The notes below the pieces were generated by a model that did not search any database, was not told where the DNA came from, and saw only the letters and a list, made by a program, of their open reading frames with translations. From Limosilactobacillus fermentum (lineage in GTDB: Bacteria > Bacillota > Bacilli > Lactobacillales > Lactobacillaceae): a DNA stretch of 64,000 bases. The stretch lies in NCBI RefSeq assembly GCF_013394085.1, contig NZ_CP040910.1:1036903-1100902 (forward strand), read 5' to 3'. The translations under genes were made by a program, and so were the position numbers. Below, piece after piece: positions 7,881-15,429 of the stretch (within the stretch, counting starts at the first letter, position 1; every line of letters starts with the position of its first letter).

Positions 7881-7980
7881 AATAAAACTTCCTTTCGATT
7901 ATCGTATTGTTGCCTTTAATCTTACTAATGTCAGAAATATCACTGTCTGCCATGATCACCACCACCTTTAATATCAAAAC

Positions 7981-8276
7981 AAAAAGCGTCCTTTCTAGCT
8001 CTTGATAAATCTAAGAACTAAAAAGGACGCTTGTGCGTGGTACCACCTTTCTTTACGACATAATGTCGCCTCAACCAACCGCCACAAATAATGTGGTATT
8101 AGCCGGCACGGTAATGGGTGCTACCAATACGCTCTACTAGGGAATCCGTTCGGCGTACGACTCACGAGTGATTAGTAGGTGCGGCCTCTCACTGGTTCAC
8201 ACCACCCACCAGCTCTCTTGCTTCGGCCTCATCGCTGTTTCTCGCTCAACGTCTTTAACTTGTTTCAATTGATTGT
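7981..8276 (-). ncRNA. T-box riboswitch leader upstream of hydroxyisocaproate dehydrogenase
   Basis: Minus strand. The T-box sequence AAGGTGGTACCACG lies at about 8037-8050, followed by the terminator AAGCGTCCTTT ... AAAGGACGCTT plus T-run (7981-8036). Upstream are stem I elements, including GAAACAGCGATGAGG and AGAGAGCTGGTGGGTG ... GAACCAG. The specifier loop reads near CCTACTAATCACTC; candidate specifiers are CUA (Leu), ACU (Thr) or AUC (Ile), which I cannot decide by eye. Leucine would fit the downstream enzyme. Confidence 0.88.
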
Positions 8277-8281
8277 TAAGT

Positions 8282-8311
8282 ACTATATCACTAGGCAGAT
8301 AGGGAAGTCAA
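8282..8311 (-). promoter_or_regulatory. Promoter of the T-box transcription unit
   Basis: Minus strand -35 TTGACT, 18-bp spacer, -10 TATAGT, just upstream of stem I. Confidence 0.7.
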
Positions 8312-8408
8312 GATAAAAATTAAAAAAAGATGAGAAAAGATGGGTGCAAAGGCAGACAATTTATAGTATAAATTCGTTTGATAGCGGGCATTTCTTGAGG
8401 AAAAATTA

Positions 8409-8437
8409 TTGACACGTTAGCTTAGATTGATTATAGT
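8409..8437 (+). promoter_or_regulatory. Consensus promoter for the 26-residue peptide gene
   Basis: -35 TTGACA, 17-bp spacer, -10 TATAGT, about 40 bases before GAGGAGGTGA and an ATG. This is one of the best promoters in the window. Confidence 0.7.
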
Positions 8438-8478
8438 TTGTTTTAAAATTTGATTAGAAAAATGAGGAGGTGAGTGCA

Positions 8479-8559
8479 ATGGTTGGTAATATTAATATTT
8501 CTACAAATACAGCCACCCTCACCGCCAATAGTAATGACGTGATGGGCGTGAAGGATTAA
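8479..8559 (+). CDS. Small peptide ORF, 26 residues, operon cut by IS30
   Basis: Starts MVGNINISTNTATLTANS and ends DVMGVKD. Unrecognised, but it has a near-perfect promoter and the ribosome site GAGGAGGTGA eight bases from the ATG. A second ribosome site (AAGGATGGTGG) and a GTG follow its stop, but that second frame runs straight into the IS30 end at 8586. It could be a secreted or bacteriocin-like peptide, or a leader. It is Asn/Thr-rich with no double-glycine processing site. Confidence 0.45.
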   Translation: MVGNINISTNTATLTANSNDVMGVKD

Positions 8560-8616
8560 TAAAAAGGATGGTGGATAATTGTGTTTGGCAGATTGTAAGA
8601 AATAACTTGAACGAAT

Positions 8617-9566
8617 TTAATGACGTAAATTAAGCAGGAAGATCTCGATTGGTGTGCGCCAGTTAAGACATTTAAGTGGCCGTGAATTCAGATACCAATT
8701 GATTTGAACCAGCTGGCGATCACTTAGTTCTTCAATGGCTTGTCCCTTGGGAATAAACCGTCGCAAAACTCGGTTACGGTTTTCATTACTACCACGTTCA
8801 TGTGGTGAATAAGCATGGGCAAAATAAACCTGAGTACCTGTTAGCTGTTCAATTGTCTGATAGTTAGCGAACTCTTTACCATGATCCACGGTAAGCGTCT
8901 TGAGCTTGTCTTGAAGTTGACTAGCTAGTTCAAGTACGGCTTGAGTCATGGACTGACTGTCGCGACCATGGAGCCGTTTAACAATTGTCAGGCGACTCTT
9001 ACGTTCCACAAAAGTAGCCACAGCCTGACCTTTACGTTTACCAGAAAGTACGGTATCAGCTTCAAAGTGGCCGAATTCCTGGCGAGTTTCGACTTTATGA
9101 GGACGCTCCTCAATGGAGCGGCCGTGATTGAACGTACCACGGAGCGGCCGTGATTGAACGTACCACGCTTTTCTTTAGCACGATGACGACGAATTCCATG
9201 ATCAGGCAAATCGGGCAACTGTACATCAAGCCAGCCTTGATCAATCCAGTTATAGACCGTCTTGTAGGCAATCCCCACCACATGGGCAACTTGTTCAGGG
9301 GACCACTTCTGGACTTGAATTTTTTCCTCGATCAAGTGTTTAAGGTTTTTAGTGAGCGAAGACTTCCGCCCCCGTTGACTAACCTTTCGTTCAAAGTCAG
9401 TTTGCGCTAGCCCAGCCTGGTACTCACTATTTAGCCGGTGAAGTTCGTTAAAGATGGTGGTCTTACTAAAGCCTAAGTAGTTAGCGATGTATCGCAAGGA
9501 ACGTCCTTCATTATGAAGCGTTTCAATGACAACACGGTTCTGGAATGATAAAATAGTGGTGCTCAT
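8617..9566 (-). pseudogene. IS30 transposase, frameshifted by a 26-bp tandem duplication
   Basis: The N-terminal part (start ATG 9566 behind AGAAGGA) carries the helix-turn-helix region SLRYIANYLGFSKTTIFNEL and WSPEQVAHVVG. The C-terminal part in another frame carries the rest of the DDE domain: VERKSRLTIVKRL, LTVDHGKEFANY and SPHERGSNENRN. Between them a 26-bp block is duplicated exactly, which shifts the frame. Removing one copy restores a single reading frame of about 307 residues, the usual IS30 length. Confidence 0.9.
9115..9166. repeat. 26-bp perfect tandem duplication inside the transposase
   Basis: The block beginning GGAGCGGCCGTGATTG occurs at 9115-9140 and again, base for base, at 9141-9166. 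Twenty-six is not a multiple of three, so it frameshifts the gene. Confidence 0.95.
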
Positions 9567-9700
9567 CAAGGTCCTTCTTTCTAATGGATTGTGTGGTAAC
9601 ACCATTAAAGACCTTGATGGGTTTTTCTGTCCACTTAAATTTTACAATCTGCCATAATGTAAATTTTCCAAAGTGAGTCTAAGTAGCGCCGTTAGAGTAA

Positions 9701-9763
9701 TTACCTGAAAAGAGCGGCGATGCAAAAGACGACCAGTTTCAATTCCACCCACCATTTCCTCAT
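9701..9763 (-). CDS. Small hydrophobic peptide ORF, 20 residues
   Basis: MRKWWVELKLVVFCIAALFR, a basic tip followed by a short hydrophobic stretch, with GGGGAGGACC upstream and a possible promoter (TTGCAA, 18 bp, CATAAT). It is cut off from downstream sequence by the IS30 right end 46 bases after its stop. Membrane-active peptide, leader or chance ORF cannot be told apart. Confidence 0.3.
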   Translation of the reverse strand: MRKWWVELKLVVFCIAALFR

Positions 9764-9766
9764 ATC

Positions 9767-9990
9767 TGGTCCTCCCCTCGATAAATTATGTGTGCTTTTG
9801 CGTACTGGTTGCAACACTAATACAAAATCGGGGCCAACTTAAATCGACTGCGTAGTGGCGCCCCTTTCGTAACAGTTAGCCGACGACTTCTCGATTGATT
9901 TACATAATATAAAATTAAAAAATGTGATTTAGGTAATCCCCCAATGGTCACCCGGCAACTTTCTAAGCATAATAGTAGCCAATTTGTGAA
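9767..9990. other. Intergenic region without a recognisable gene
   Basis: Apart from the possible promoter of the 20-residue peptide and one TTTACATAATATAA motif at 9900-9913, I see nothing supported here. A GGGGCC...GGCGCCCC pairing at 9832-9868 is imperfect and lacks a T-run. Confidence 0.4.
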
Positions 9991-10374
9991 TTAATGTTTA
10001 TGATTGTTGGTTGGTGCTGGGACGTTCATCAGGGTGATGGTTGCGGTAGCCGTTAATCGGTCGTTAACCAGCAGCCGGGCTTGCCAGGTCTGAAGTGTGC
10101 GGCCGACGTGGTCGGGAGTTGCAACGACAAAAATTACACCTTCCCGTATCGCTTGAAGGTGTTGTGTGGTAACATTGACCCCGACCGCGATTCGCCCCGG
10201 CGCTACGTTGGCGTTAGCCCCTAGGGAGGCTGCGGTTTCCGCCAGTACGGTGTTAATTCCGCCGTGAACGATCCCGTACGGTTGCAAGTGCTTTGCTTGG
10301 ACCGGCATGGAGAGTTCAACGCGGTCTTTGGTCACCAAGTCCTGGTGAATGCCTAAGTTTTCAAGTAAATTCAT
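9991..10374 (-). CDS. Hotdog-fold acyl-CoA thioesterase (MenI-like candidate)
   Basis: 127 residues of the PaaI/YbgC-type hotdog family: the helix segment [20 protein letters not shown] with its HGG and acidic residue, then the strand [15 protein letters not shown] start it at the ATG 10374 behind AGAGGT; the longer frame has no ribosome site. It is divergent from menB with only 34 bases between the start codons, so the two genes share a control region. Given that context, hydrolysis of DHNA-CoA to free DHNA is the most economical guess. Confidence 0.8.
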   Translation of the reverse strand: MNLLENLGIHQDLVTKDRVELSMPVQAKHLQPYGIVHGGINTVLAETAASLGANANVAPGRIAVGVNVTTQHLQAIREGVIFVVATPDHVGRTLQTWQARLLVNDRLTATATITLMNVPAPTNNHKH

Positions 10375-10408
10375 TTTTGTACCTCTGGATTTTGTAAAGG
10401 AGTTTGTT

Positions 10409-11230
10409 ATGACGAGTGCTAACTGGACCCCCGTTAAGGAGTATTCCGAAATTATTTTTGAACGCGACGATAAGATCGCCAAGATTACGATGAACCGGCC
10501 GGAAAAGCACAATGCCTTCACCCCGGTAACGGTCGCCGAAATGATCGACGCGTTTAACATCTGTCGTGATGATAGCACAATTGGCGTGATTATTCTTACC
10601 GGAGCCGGCGATAAGGCCTTTTCTTCCGGTGGTGACCAATCCGTGCGGGGTAACGGGGGTTACGTGGGCCCCGACCACATCGCCCGGCTCAACGTTTTGG
10701 ACCTCCAACACTTGATTCGGATCATCCCCAAGCCGGTGATTGCCATGGTCAAGGGCTGGTCAGTCGGGGGCGGGAACGTCTTACAACTGGTTTGTGACCT
10801 GACGATCGCCGCCGACAACGCCATGTTCGGGCAAACGGGTCCGAAGGTGGGTTCCTTTGACGCCGGTTATGGCTCGGGTTACCTAGCCCGGGTGATCGGC
10901 CACAAGCGGGCCAAGGAAGTTTGGTTCTTAAACCACTTCTACACGGCTGACGAAGCTTACCAAATGAACTGGATTAACAAGGTGGCGCCCCTAGCTGAGG
11001 TCGAATCAGTTACTTTAGACTGGTGTCATGAAATCTTAAAGAAGTCACCGACCGCCCTTCGCTTCATTAAGGCGGCCATGAACGCCGATACAGATGGTTT
11101 AGCGGGGCTTCAACAATTTGCCGGTGACGCCACGATGCTTTACTACACGACTGACGAAGGAAAGGAAGGGCGCGACGCCTTTAACCAAAAGCGCGACCCC
11201 GACTTCGATAAGTTCCCGAAGTTCCCGTAG
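10409..11230 (+). CDS. menB: 1,4-dihydroxy-2-naphthoyl-CoA synthase
   Basis: 273 residues of the crotonase family with MenB hallmarks: [17 protein letters not shown] near residue 75, the oxyanion-hole segment [20 protein letters not shown], and the diagnostic [19 protein letters not shown] block. It cyclises o-succinylbenzoyl-CoA to DHNA-CoA. The start ATG is preceded by AAAGGAG. It is followed nine bases later by menE in the same orientation. The remaining upstream genes of menaquinone synthesis (menF, D, H, C) and menA are absent from the window. Confidence 0.93.
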   Translation: MTSANWTPVKEYSEIIFERDDKIAKITMNRPEKHNAFTPVTVAEMIDAFNICRDDSTIGVIILTGAGDKAFSSGGDQSVRGNGGYVGPDHIARLNVLDLQHLIRIIPKPVIAMVKGWSVGGGNVLQLVCDLTIAADNAMFGQTGPKVGSFDAGYGSGYLARVIGHKRAKEVWFLNHFYTADEAYQMNWINKVAPLAEVESVTLDWCHEILKKSPTALRFIKAAMNADTDGLAGLQQFAGDATMLYYTTDEGKEGRDAFNQKRDPDFDKFPKFP

Positions 11231-11239
11231 GAGGCCGTC

Positions 11240-12664
11240 ATGGAGATTCCAAATTGGCTCCTCAAACAGGCTTCGCTAAACCCTAACCGGGTGGCGGTTA
11301 ACGACGGTACCACCGCCTACACCTTTGCCCAGCTGGTTCCCCTGGTCGCCCACCGTGCTGGCCAGATTCAAGCGCAGACGGACCAGCCCCGGGTTGGGGT
11401 GATGACCCACAATAACCTGGCTGGTTACTTAGCCGCCCTGGGGGTCTTAGCCGCCGACAAGACCATCGTTTGGCTAAATTGGCGCCTCGCCCCTGAAGAA
11501 CTGAGCCGCCAAATCGGCGACGCGGGGCTCGACCTAGTCTTAGTCGATGACCAACTAGCCGACCGCTATTACGGTGGGCACCGGGTCCTCTGTTCGGAAT
11601 TGACAGCCGGCACTGCCCCGGCGGCAGTGTTGACGCCGACGGTTGACCTAGACGCCGTGGCCTCGATCATGTACACCTCGGGAACCACCGGTCAGCCAAA
11701 GGGCGTCTTGCAAACCTACGGCAACCACTTGGCCTCCGCCATTTCGTCATCTTTGAACCTCGGGGTGTTGCCAAACGACCTCTGGTTGTGCGTCGCCCCC
11801 ATCTTCCACATTTCGGGCTTTTCAATTCTAATGCGGGGCCTGATTTACGGGATGGGCGTTCGCCTAGTCAACCATTTCGATGCGCAAGTGGTCAACCAAA
11901 TCCTGGAGGACGAACCGGTTACGATCATTTCGGCCGTTCCCTACATGCTAAAGAAGATGCTCGAAGACGTCCAAGCAAATGACCACTGTTACTCATCGGC
12001 CTTTCGCCTGGTGCTACTCGGCGGTGGGACGATTGACCGGGCAACCCTTAAAGCCTGCGAAGAAAGTGGGCTGCCGGTTGTCCAGTGTTACGGGATGACC
12101 GAAACTTGCTCGCAGTTCGTTGCCCTCTCGGCTGAAGAGGCGCCTTACCACCTTGGTTCGGTCGGTAAGCCCCTGTTTACCACCCAGCTGCGTTTGGTGG
12201 GTGAGCATCACGAAATCGAGATCCAGACCCCGGCCTTAACCCCGGGTTACTTAAACCAACCGGCCAAGTTTGCGGCTAAGCACGATGGCGACTGGTACCG
12301 AACCGGCGACGTCGGCCACTTTGATGAAGACGGTTTCTTGTACGTCGACGGACGGTTAGATGAAATGATCATCTCCGGGGGCGAAAACATTTTCCCCGCC
12401 GAGGTGGAAAACGTCTTGCGCCAGTACCCAGGCATCCAAGAAATTGCCGTGGTCGGCCGTAATGATCAACAGTGGGGCGCCGTTCCCGTGGCCGTGGTCG
12501 TCAGCAAACAACCCGTCGACTTTCAGCAGTTGGAGGCCTTCGGGCGTGAACACCTGGCCCACTATAAGGTACCCAAGGTCTACTTGCAAACAGACGCCCT
12601 ACCGAAAAACGCTAGCGGCAAGGTCCAAAAGTTTCGCTTACAAGACCTGGTCGCTAACGCTTAG
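11240..12664 (+). CDS. menE: o-succinylbenzoate-CoA ligase
   Basis: 474 residues of the ANL adenylate-forming family. The phosphate loop YTSGTTGQPKG, the YGMTET segment, the hinge GDVGHFDEDGFLYVDGRLDEMI and the C-terminal lysine in PKNASGKVQK are present. It activates o-succinylbenzoate to its CoA thioester, the substrate of the adjacent MenB. The assignment rests on the family plus the menB neighbour; alone, other acyl-CoA ligases would be possible. The start codon follows TAGGAGG at the end of menB. Confidence 0.88.
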   Translation: MEIPNWLLKQASLNPNRVAVNDGTTAYTFAQLVPLVAHRAGQIQAQTDQPRVGVMTHNNLAGYLAALGVLAADKTIVWLNWRLAPEELSRQIGDAGLDLVLVDDQLADRYYGGHRVLCSELTAGTAPAAVLTPTVDLDAVASIMYTSGTTGQPKGVLQTYGNHLASAISSSLNLGVLPNDLWLCVAPIFHISGFSILMRGLIYGMGVRLVNHFDAQVVNQILEDEPVTIISAVPYMLKKMLEDVQANDHCYSSAFRLVLLGGGTIDRATLKACEESGLPVVQCYGMTETCSQFVALSAEEAPYHLGSVGKPLFTTQLRLVGEHHEIEIQTPALTPGYLNQPAKFAAKHDGDWYRTGDVGHFDEDGFLYVDGRLDEMIISGGENIFPAEVENVLRQYPGIQEIAVVGRNDQQWGAVPVAVVVSKQPVDFQQLEAFGREHLAHYKVPKVYLQTDALPKNASGKVQKFRLQDLVANA

Positions 12665-12711
12665 TCATGCCACAACAGAATAATCAATTGAGAAAAGAAA
12701 GATACAAATAA

Positions 12712-13905
12712 ATGATGGATGCAAAACCCAACCGCCGGGCGCTGTCGCTCGGTTCCTTTGTAATTTTATACCTTGGTTACATGCTCTTATTCGCCGACCG
12801 GACCGTGCTTAACTTATCGTTGGCCGCGATCGGCAAGGATTTCTCCGTTAGCCCGGCCGCACTGGGGGCGACTAGTTCCGTCTTCTTCTTGGGCTACACG
12901 ATCATGCAAATCCCGGGGGGCTGGCTGACCGACCGCTTCTCTTCCCGTAAGGTGATCATCGCCACCCTCGCCTTTTGGTCGGTGATGACGATCTTTACCG
13001 GGCTGGCCTGGTCCTTAGCCGCCCTCTTGGTAATTCGGTTCCTGTTTGGGATCGCCGAGGGCCCTTACCCACCGGCCGCCATGAAGCAAGTCGCCCAGGA
13101 CTTCCCGGTCAACAAGCGTGCCCAACTGACCGCCGCCTTAATTTCCTCTAACTACGCCGGCGCGGCCCTGGCCCCTTTCATCATTGTGCCAATCATCGCC
13201 GCCACCGGTTGGCGCTCGGCCTTCTTCTGGTTGGGGGGCTTTGGCCTACTCTTGATGGTCAGCTACCTCTTCTTCCGCGGTCACGGCGGTGGACAAACGG
13301 TAACGAAACAAGAACGGCAAAAGATAAACTGGAAGGAAATCGACCCGCGGGTCTGGGCCTTCGTGGTGATCGGGCTGGCCTTAAACATTATCACCAAGGG
13401 GATGGAAACCTGGATGCCGGTTTACTTCTTAAACGCCCGCCACATCAACTTAGCCAACTTGGCTTGGTTAGTTCCCCTACCGACGATTGCCGGGGGGATT
13501 GCGGCCTTGATTTCCGGTTACGTAATGGTGCACATCTTTAAAAATCACGAACGCCTGATGATTATCCTGGCCTCCTTTTTAACGGTCCTGACCATGTTTG
13601 GACTCTACAAGTCCACCAGCCTGGTTTGGTTAGTGATCTTCCAAATGGCCACCTACTTCGTCAAGTCGCTAGCCTTCACCGGGATCTTCTCCTACGCGGC
13701 CCAACTCTTCCCGCAAAAGACTTATGGCTCCCAGATCGGGACGATTAACTTTGGTGGCCAACTCGGGGGCTTCTTCGGTCCCCTCTTAATCGGCTGGATC
13801 GTTCAGCTGAGCGGTTCATACGACACGGCCTTCTTCGGCCTGGTCATCTCCGCCTTGGTGGCCGGGGTGGCGTCCCTCTTCGTTGGGAATTTAAAAGCTA
13901 AATAA
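12712..13905 (+). CDS. MFS transporter, ACS-like (organic anion) family
   Basis: 397 residues with about 12 membrane segments. The loop GGWLTDRFSSRKVI after helix 2 is the MFS motif, and FADRTVLNLSLAAIGKDF in helix 1 resembles the anion:cation symporter branch that carries organic acids. It follows menE by 47 bases in the same orientation and ends the block before a terminator. Import of o-succinylbenzoate or export of DHNA would complete the neighbouring enzymes; this is inference from position. Confidence 0.8.
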   Translation: MMDAKPNRRALSLGSFVILYLGYMLLFADRTVLNLSLAAIGKDFSVSPAALGATSSVFFLGYTIMQIPGGWLTDRFSSRKVIIATLAFWSVMTIFTGLAWSLAALLVIRFLFGIAEGPYPPAAMKQVAQDFPVNKRAQLTAALISSNYAGAALAPFIIVPIIAATGWRSAFFWLGGFGLLLMVSYLFFRGHGGGQTVTKQERQKINWKEIDPRVWAFVVIGLALNIITKGMETWMPVYFLNARHINLANLAWLVPLPTIAGGIAALISGYVMVHIFKNHERLMIILASFLTVLTMFGLYKSTSLVWLVIFQMATYFVKSLAFTGIFSYAAQLFPQKTYGSQIGTINFGGQLGGFFGPLLIGWIVQLSGSYDTAFFGLVISALVAGVASLFVGNLKAK

Positions 13906-13926
13906 TCCGCTAATTATAGAATGATT

Positions 13927-13972
13927 AATGACTGTGGTGACCTCGTACGGGATTATCACAGTCATTTTATTT
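13927..13972 (+). terminator. Terminator of the menB-menE-MFS unit
   Basis: AATGACTGTGGTGA ... TATCACAGTCATT followed by TTATTT; a 10-11-bp stem after the transporter stop codon. Confidence 0.75.
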
Positions 13973-14029
13973 ATTTCCAATCAATTTCTTAACTATCATA
14001 ATCCCTGTTATTTTAACCCTTTCAGGGAA

Positions 14030-14097
14030 TGGGAACGCTTTCTTTGAAATTAATTAAACTCACATATGAAGACTTGGTTATAACATGATTTATGTTA
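14030..14097 (+). promoter_or_regulatory. cre-like site and inverted repeat upstream of the secondary alcohol dehydrogenase
   Basis: TGGGAACGCTTTCT at 14030-14043 is a near match to the CcpA cre consensus. TAACAT-N5-ATGTTA at 14081-14097 is a perfect inverted repeat about 40 bases before the start codon. Together they suggest catabolite control plus a second regulator. Confidence 0.5.
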
Positions 14098-14135
14098 GAA
14101 TGACGGCAACTAATCAAGAAAGGTGGTAGTTATGA

Positions 14136-15206
14136 ATGAAAGGTTTTGCAATGCTGGGCCCCAACAAGACGGGCTTTATTGAAAAAGAAGATCCCAAGGT
14201 GGGCAGCCGTGACGCCCTGGTACGTCCCCTAGCCGTTGCCCCGTGTACTTCTGACATCCACACCGTGTTTGAAGATGCCTTAGGGCCACGGGAGAATATG
14301 ATTCTCGGCCACGAAGCCTGCGGGGTGGTTGTGGAAGTCGGTGAAGACGTCAAGGACTTTAAACCGGGTGACCGGGTACTCGTTCCGGCGATCACGTCAA
14401 ACTGGTCTGACGTTTACTCCCAAGCTGGCTACGCCACTGATTCCGACGGGATGCTGGGCGGCTGGAAGTTCTCTAATATCAAGGACGGGGTCTTCGCCAC
14501 TCGTTTCCACGTTAACGACGCCGACGGGAACCTGGCTCACCTACCGGATGAAATTGACCCGACCGAGGCCTGCATGCTTTCCGACATGATCCCAACTGGC
14601 CTCCACGCTTCCGAAATGGCGGGTGTGACCCTTGGGGATGCCGTCGCCGTGATTGGGATCGGCCCGGTTGGCTTGATGGCCCTGCGCGGGGCGGTGCTCC
14701 ACGGGGCTGGCCGCGTCTTTGCGGTTGGTTCACGGGAAAAGACGGTCGAAGTGGCTAAAAAGTACGGCGCAACCGACATCATTGACTACCACAACGGCCG
14801 GATTTCCGACCAAATCCTGGAAGCCACTGGTGGCCAAGGGGTCGACAAGGTCCTGATCGCCGGTTGGAACGCCAAGGACACCTTTGAAGAAGCCGTCCGG
14901 ATGCTCAAGCCGGGTGGCTCAATCGGGAACGTTAACTACTTAAACGGTCACGACGACGTGGTCTTCAACGCCGGTGACTGGGGTGTTGGGATGGGTCACA
15001 AAACCATCCACGGTGGCCTGATGCCTGGTGGCCGCCTGCGGATGGAAAAGCTGGCCGCCCTCGTGGTGAACGGCCGGATCGATCCATCACTAATGATCAC
15101 CCATCGCTTCGAAGGCTTCGAGAAGATTCCGGACGCCATCGAACTGATGCACCACAAGCCGGCGGACTTAATCAAGCCGGTCGTAATTTGCAACGATATC
15201 GACTAA
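14136..15206 (+). CDS. NADP-dependent secondary alcohol dehydrogenase (clostridial CbADH/TbADH type)
   Basis: 356 residues aligning with the Clostridium beijerinckii/Thermoanaerobacter brockii enzyme from the first residues (MKGFAMLG). The catalytic zinc ligands occupy the family positions Cys37 (PCTSD), His59 (GHE) and Asp150 (LSDM). NADP-choosing residues Gly198, Ser199, Arg200 and Tyr218 are conserved. It interconverts ketones and secondary alcohols. The sequence reads ATGAATGA at the start; I use the second ATG (14136), which is in frame. A GGTGG ribosome site lies upstream, with a cre-like site beyond. Confidence 0.92.
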   Translation: MKGFAMLGPNKTGFIEKEDPKVGSRDALVRPLAVAPCTSDIHTVFEDALGPRENMILGHEACGVVVEVGEDVKDFKPGDRVLVPAITSNWSDVYSQAGYATDSDGMLGGWKFSNIKDGVFATRFHVNDADGNLAHLPDEIDPTEACMLSDMIPTGLHASEMAGVTLGDAVAVIGIGPVGLMALRGAVLHGAGRVFAVGSREKTVEVAKKYGATDIIDYHNGRISDQILEATGGQGVDKVLIAGWNAKDTFEEAVRMLKPGGSIGNVNYLNGHDDVVFNAGDWGVGMGHKTIHGGLMPGGRLRMEKLAALVVNGRIDPSLMITHRFEGFEKIPDAIELMHHKPADLIKPVVICNDID

Positions 15207-15212
15207 TTAAAA

Positions 15213-15332
15213 GGGAGTGGCAAATAACTTGCTCGGCAGGTCGTATGACTAAGCTAGGGGCGGAACACATCGTTCTTCGGCCGGCTTAGATACTAGGCCT
15301 GTGGTTATTGACCACGTTTTCTGTCTAACATA
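15213..15332 (-). repeat. Terminator-linked long palindrome family, copy 1
   Basis: Read on the minus strand (downstream of the transsulfuration operon): ATGTTAGACAGAAAACGTGG, then CCTAGTATCTAAGCCGG, AGAACG, CCTAGCTTAGTCATACGACC and CTGCCGAGCAAGTTATTTG. The two halves are imperfect reverse complements. It matches the copies at 19.5, 21.1, 32.6, 46.3 and 55.8 kb. Confidence 0.85.
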
Positions 15333-15351
15333 CGCAAATTAAAATAAGGGA

Positions 15352-15429
15352 CAAGGAAAAATGTTTTTCCTGACCTTTTCCGTATAAAAACCGCCGGTGG
15401 TGCTCTTGCACCGCTGGCGGTTTTTTTTT
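15352..15429. terminator. Terminators between convergent genes
   Basis: AAAAACCGCCGGTGG ... CACCGCTGGCGGTTTTTTTT (15386-15429) is a bidirectional terminator. A second hairpin, AAGGAAAAATG / TTTTTCCTGACCTTTT (15352-15378), lies on the side of the palindrome copy. Confidence 0.85.

Larger units (their letters stand above)
8586..9654 (-). mobile_element. IS30-family insertion sequence
   Basis: 1069 bp bounded by the terminal inverted repeats TGGCAGATTGTAA (left end at 8586; right end, in reverse complement, at 9654), with one transposase gene on the minus strand filling it. Size and organisation are typical of IS30. I see no clear target-site duplication. The transposase is frameshifted, so the copy is probably immobile by itself. 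Confidence 0.9.

Noticed and set aside
7798-7953. 51-residue frame between the T-box and the dehydrogenase, Ile-rich at its start
   Set aside because: GGTGGTGG precedes the ATG, but it overlaps the dehydrogenase start in another frame and the second half looks random; mentioned only in connection with the T-box.
9115-9166. Minimal CRISPR-like repeat
   Set aside because: Only two directly abutting copies without spacers, inside a transposase gene; it is a slippage-type duplication. No CRISPR array or cas gene is present.
15213-15332. Palindrome copy as a tRNA- or rRNA-like gene
   Set aside because: No cloverleaf and no conserved rRNA sequence; it belongs to the six-copy hairpin family.
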